From assembly GCA_944387285.1 (NCBI GenBank), contig CALXEH010000023.1, forward strand, positions 1 through 35,346: a DNA stretch of 35,346 nucleotides, written 5' to 3'. Source of the stretch: an uncultured Oscillospiraceae bacterium. GTDB lineage: Bacteria; Bacillota; Clostridia; Oscillospirales; Oscillospiraceae. This document shows positions 32,462 to 35,346 of this stretch, in pieces. A program made the translations under genes and the position numbers. How positions within the stretch are numbered: position 1 is the first letter of the stretch; the number at the start of each line of letters is the position of its first letter. The notes beneath the pieces are model-generated. The model was not told the DNA's origin, did no database searches, and worked only from the letters and a program-made list of their open reading frames with translations.

Positions 32462-33247
32462 TTAATAAAGCTGCGCGTCCACGACCTCTAGCGCCAGGCC
32501 GGTGTAGACCGGGGCCTCGACCGTCTTCGTCTCGCCCGAGGCCAGGCCGCCCTCGAGGTCCAGCTTTACGGCCGCCGAGCCCAGGTAGTTCGAGCTGCCC
32601 CTCACGCGGCAGCTTATTATTATGCCGCCCTCTATATCAGCGCCGGTGTTCGTCACCGCCAGGCCCTCGCTGCTCCAGGCATATTCCAGCCCGGTGAGGC
32701 CCTGCCCGCCGGCAAAGACGGCGCTGGTGAGCTCGGCGCCCGTGAAACTGCCGCCTATGCCCAGCTCCCCGCCTTCCAGGGCGCAGATGTCCGCAGAGCT
32801 GCCCGCGGGCAGCTTCTCAAGCTCGAAGCTCGCCTGGCCCTCCGTCGTCGTCACCGTGAAGGCGGCGCTCTCCAGCGGCGAGGCCCCGGAGTTGCGCACC
32901 GTCACCGCAAACCTGTCCCGCACCTGCTCGGGCTCGGCTCCGTCTATGTTCACGCCGCTGTAGCTGCCTATGCGCACGAGCTCCAGGCCCTCGCCCAGCG
33001 AATACGGCAGCAGGGCCGTCATGTCCGTTGACGAGGCCGGGTACAGCTCGCTGTACGACAGGTCCGTCTCCGAGGAGCCCGGCAGGGCCTGCGGGCCCGA
33101 CCCCTCCGTCGGCAGGGGCGTCTGTTCCGCCCCGCCGCCGGAAACCACCGGCGCGGGCAGCTCGCTCTGCTGCGCAGGCTGCGTGCCGCAGGCCGTCAGC
33201 AGCGCCGCAAGCGCGACGCACATGGGCAGCATACGCCATTTTTTCAT
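32462..33247 (-). CDS. Lipoprotein of unknown function
   Basis: 261 residues. A signal peptide ends in lipobox LLTAC with Cys20, followed by a Gln/Pro/Ser-rich linker to about residue 65. The remaining domain has a beta-strand pattern (RFAVTVRNSGASPLESAAFTV and SFELEKLPAGSSADIC) like small immunoglobulin-type or FxLYD-like extracellular domains, but no named family is clear. GGAGG lies before the ATG. Transcribed alone or with the solute-binding gene, which begins 102 bases later. No strong terminator separates them. Confidence 0.82.
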   Translation of the reverse strand: MKKWRMLPMCVALAALLTACGTQPAQQSELPAPVVSGGGAEQTPLPTEGSGPQALPGSSETDLSYSELYPASSTDMTALLPYSLGEGLELVRIGSYSGVNIDGAEPEQVRDRFAVTVRNSGASPLESAAFTVTTTEGQASFELEKLPAGSSADICALEGGELGIGGSFTGAELTSAVFAGGQGLTGLEYAWSSEGLAVTNTGADIEGGIIISCRVRGSSNYLGSAAVKLDLEGGLASGETKTVEAPVYTGLALEVVDAQLY

Positions 33248-33276
33248 GCTCTTGTCCTCCGTTCGGCTTTTTCATA

Positions 33277-33306
33277 AGATTACCACCCCGGGGCACGGCC
33301 TGTAAA
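33277..33306 (-). promoter_or_regulatory. Possible promoter of the lipoprotein gene
   Basis: Minus strand: -35 TTTACA (33306-33301), 18-bp spacer containing a CCCCGGGG core, -10 TAATCT (33282-33277). The 300-bp gap between the lipoprotein and hppA holds this and the hppA promoter; the AT-rich middle (about 33350-33460) shows no other feature. Confidence 0.5.
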
Positions 33307-33461
33307 GCCCCGTTTTTATCTACAGCTTTCTTCGCTCTGCCCCTCGCCAAAACCGTCAAAATCAACGATTCAGCCGTCTTGAACATCCTAAACATTACAG
33401 ACGTTTTGTGCATTTCGTGCGAAAATATCAGAATAAATTGTGCGTTTTTTGTACTTTTTAT

Positions 33462-33490
33462 TTGCTTTATCCGTCAACATGGTTTAGAAT
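33462..33490 (+). promoter_or_regulatory. hppA promoter with a palindrome over the -10
   Basis: -35 TTGCTT (33462-33467), 17-bp spacer, -10 TAGAAT (33485-33490). The -10 lies within the perfect 14-bp palindrome TTAGAATATTCTAA (33484-33497), which reaches the predicted start site and could be an operator. Confidence 0.65.
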
Positions 33491-33547
33491 ATTCTAAGGG
33501 CCGGTGATGCGGCCCGCTCAGTACATATCTTTAGGAGTGATGGACGT

Positions 33548-35346
33548 ATGGAACAGTACTTCTGGATCGGCATCGTCGGCGCGGTGATCGCCCTGTGCTT
33601 TGCCTGCTTCCAGGCCAAAAAGGTCAAACAGTATTCCGAGGGTACGCCGACCATGCAGAAGATAGCGGCGGCCATTCGCAAGGGCGCTAACGCCTACCTC
33701 AAGCGCCAATATAAGACCGTCGGCATCATCTTTGCCATTATCGCCGTAGTGCTCGCCGTGCTCGCCTATGTGCCGCTGTACAACGGGGCGGGCCTCGTCT
33801 CCAAGTTTGTGCCCTTCGCCTTTGTCACCGGCGGCTTCTATTCCTGCCTCGCGGGCTTCATCGGCATGAGGATAGCGACATCCTCCAACGCCCGCACGGC
33901 CAACGCCGCCAGCGAGAGCCTCAACCGCGGCCTGCGCGTCGCCATTTCCTCCGGCTCCGTCATGGGCTTCACGGTCGTCGGCCTGGGCATCCTGGACGTC
34001 TCCGTCTGGTTCCTCATCCTGAAATACGGCTTCCAGTGCGACTCCACCACCATCGCCAACACGATGGTCATGTTCGGCATGGGCGCCTCCTGCGCCGCGC
34101 TCTTCGCCCGCGTCGGCGGCGGCATCTTCACCAAGGCCGCGGACGTCGGCGCCGACCTCGTCGGCAAGGTCGAGGCCGGCATACCCGAGGACGACCCGCG
34201 CAACCCCGCCACCATCGCTGATAACGTCGGCGACAACGTCGGCGACGTCGCCGGCATGGGCGCCGACCTCTATGAGAGCTACGTAGGCTCCATCCTCGCC
34301 ACCTTCGCCATCGGCGCCTCCGCAGGCTACGGCTGGAACGGCATGTTCCTGCCCCTCGCCATCGCCGTTGTCGGCGTCATCTGCTCGCTCATAGGCTCCT
34401 TCATGATAAAGACCGGCGAGAAGGCCTCCCAGCGCGAGCTGCTCAAGTCCATGCGCACCGGCACCTACTTCGCCGCCGCGCTCTGCGCCGTGCTCTGCAT
34501 CCCCCTCACCTGGTTCGTCATGAAGGACGTCGAGGGCGCGAGCTGGATCGGCATACTCGTCTCCATCTTCTGCGGCCTCGCCGCGGGCTGCGCCATAGGC
34601 TATGTCACGGAGTACTACACCTCCGACACCTACAAGCCCACGCAGGCCCTTTCCGACGCCACCGAGACCGGCGCCGCCACCACCATCATCGGCGGCATCT
34701 CCCTCGGCATGGTCAGCACCGCCGCGCCCATTCTCATCGTCGGCGTCGCCGTCATCGTCAGCTTCATAGCCGCCGGCGGCTCCCTCGTCACCAACTCCGA
34801 GGCCTACACCCTCAGCTTCAACAACGGCCTCTACGGCATAGGCATCGCCGCCATCGGCATGCTCGCCACCCTCGGCATCACCCTCGCCACCGACGCCTAC
34901 GGCCCCGTCGCCGACAACGCCGGCGGCATCGCCGAGATGTCCGGCCTCGGCGAGGAGGTCCGTGAGCGCACCGACGCGCTCGACTCCCTCGGCAACACCA
35001 CCGCCGCCACCGGCAAGGGCTTCGCCATCGGCTCCGCCGCGCTCACCGCGCTGGCCCTGCTCGTCTCCTATGTCGAGGTCGCCGAGAGCGCCATGGGCGG
35101 CGCGCAGATAGACCTCTCCGTCACGAACCCCGCCGTCCTAGTCGGCCTCTTCGTCGGTGCGATGCTCGTCTTCGTCTTCGGCGCGCTCACCATGAGCGCC
35201 GTACAGAAGGCCGCCCAGCACATCGTCATCGAGGTCCGCCGCCAGTTCCGCGAGATCGCCGGCATCATGGAGGGCGAGGCCGAGCCCGACTACGAGAGCT
35301 GCGTCGACCTGTGCACCTCCGGCGCCCTGCGCGCCATGGTCGTGCC
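33548..35346 (+). CDS. hppA: Membrane-bound ion-translocating pyrophosphatase, K+-dependent type, 3' partial
   Basis: About 599 residues are present and the frame is still open at the window end. [25 protein letters not shown] is the family N-terminus. [46 protein letters not shown] holds the Asp-rich pyrophosphate and Mg2+ site, and a second metal-site stretch follows later with [29 protein letters not shown] has alanine at the position that distinguishes K+-dependent from K+-independent (lysine) enzymes. It couples pyrophosphate hydrolysis to H+ or Na+ export; the pumped ion is not decided. The ATG at 33548 has AGGAG ten bases upstream. Confidence 0.96.
   Translation, partial: MEQYFWIGIVGAVIALCFACFQAKKVKQYSEGTPTMQKIAAAIRKGANAYLKRQYKTVGIIFAIIAVVLAVLAYVPLYNGAGLVSKFVPFAFVTGGFYSCLAGFIGMRIATSSNARTANAASESLNRGLRVAISSGSVMGFTVVGLGILDVSVWFLILKYGFQCDSTTIANTMVMFGMGASCAALFARVGGGIFTKAADVGADLVGKVEAGIPEDDPRNPATIADNVGDNVGDVAGMGADLYESYVGSILATFAIGASAGYGWNGMFLPLAIAVVGVICSLIGSFMIKTGEKASQRELLKSMRTGTYFAAALCAVLCIPLTWFVMKDVEGASWIGILVSIFCGLAAGCAIGYVTEYYTSDTYKPTQALSDATETGAATTIIGGISLGMVSTAAPILIVGVAVIVSFIAAGGSLVTNSEAYTLSFNNGLYGIGIAAIGMLATLGITLATDAYGPVADNAGGIAEMSGLGEEVRERTDALDSLGNTTAATGKGFAIGSAALTALALLVSYVEVAESAMGGAQIDLSVTNPAVLVGLFVGAMLVFVFGALTMSAVQKAAQHIVIEVRRQFREIAGIMEGEAEPDYESCVDLCTSGALRAMVV

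Overview
The window is a piece of a GC-rich, anaerobic, Gram-positive chromosome, most likely class Clostridia (Oscillospiraceae-like or a relative). The case rests on a ferredoxin-linked 2-oxoacid oxidoreductase, IreB, a T-box leader on pheST, Bacillus-like synteny around alr, a SpoVB/MurJ-type flippase, a CsoR-copA-copZ cluster, a PadR-DUF1700 operon, a K+-dependent membrane pyrophosphatase, and sigma-A promoters that are close to consensus. Ribosome binding sites are strong, GTG and TTG starts occur, and overlapping starts and stops are common.

Layout. 1-2253 (+): last three genes of a 2-oxoacid:ferredoxin oxidoreductase operon (vorB truncated by the window edge). 2335-6438 (-): ireB, pheT and pheS behind a T-box leader. 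6444-10015 (+): NAD(P)HX dehydratase, a lipoprotein, alanine racemase, an unaccompanied MazF-type toxin and a small exported protein. 10071-14056 (-): a visibly AT-richer cassette (YheO-type regulator, APC permease, class V PLP enzyme, RidA-like protein) with an apparent small RNA on the opposite strand. 14124-15156 (+): SdpR/SdpI-like pair. 15233-18041 (-): copA-csoR-copZ with its operator. 18038-19809 (-): padR-DUF1700-membrane protein. 19845-24479 (+): gamma-glutamyltranspeptidase homologue, flippase, MazG and HU. 24542-28451 (-): heterodimeric ABC exporter preceded by a 27-codon leader ORF and a terminator. 28580-29920 (+): radical SAM enzyme. 30029-33247 (-): frameshifted HisC-like aminotransferase, solute-binding lipoprotein and another lipoprotein. 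33548-end (+): membrane pyrophosphatase, cut by the window edge.

How parts work together. Several units carry their own switch in visible DNA: a T-box with a Phe (TTC) specifier for pheST; a CsoR box in the copA promoter spacer; direct repeats around the padR -10; a palindrome at the sdpR start site; twin palindromes at the YheO-type promoter; and a leader-peptide attenuator in front of the ABC exporter. The items most worth a second look are the attenuator (comparable in layout to bmrB-bmrCD of Bacillus), the putative small RNA inside the permease/aminotransferase/RidA cassette, and the divergent pheST/nnrD promoters that share one perfect palindrome and appear to give nnrD a leaderless mRNA.

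No tRNA, rRNA, CRISPR array, insertion sequence or prophage gene was seen. Functional names come from motif recognition by eye; no database search was run.
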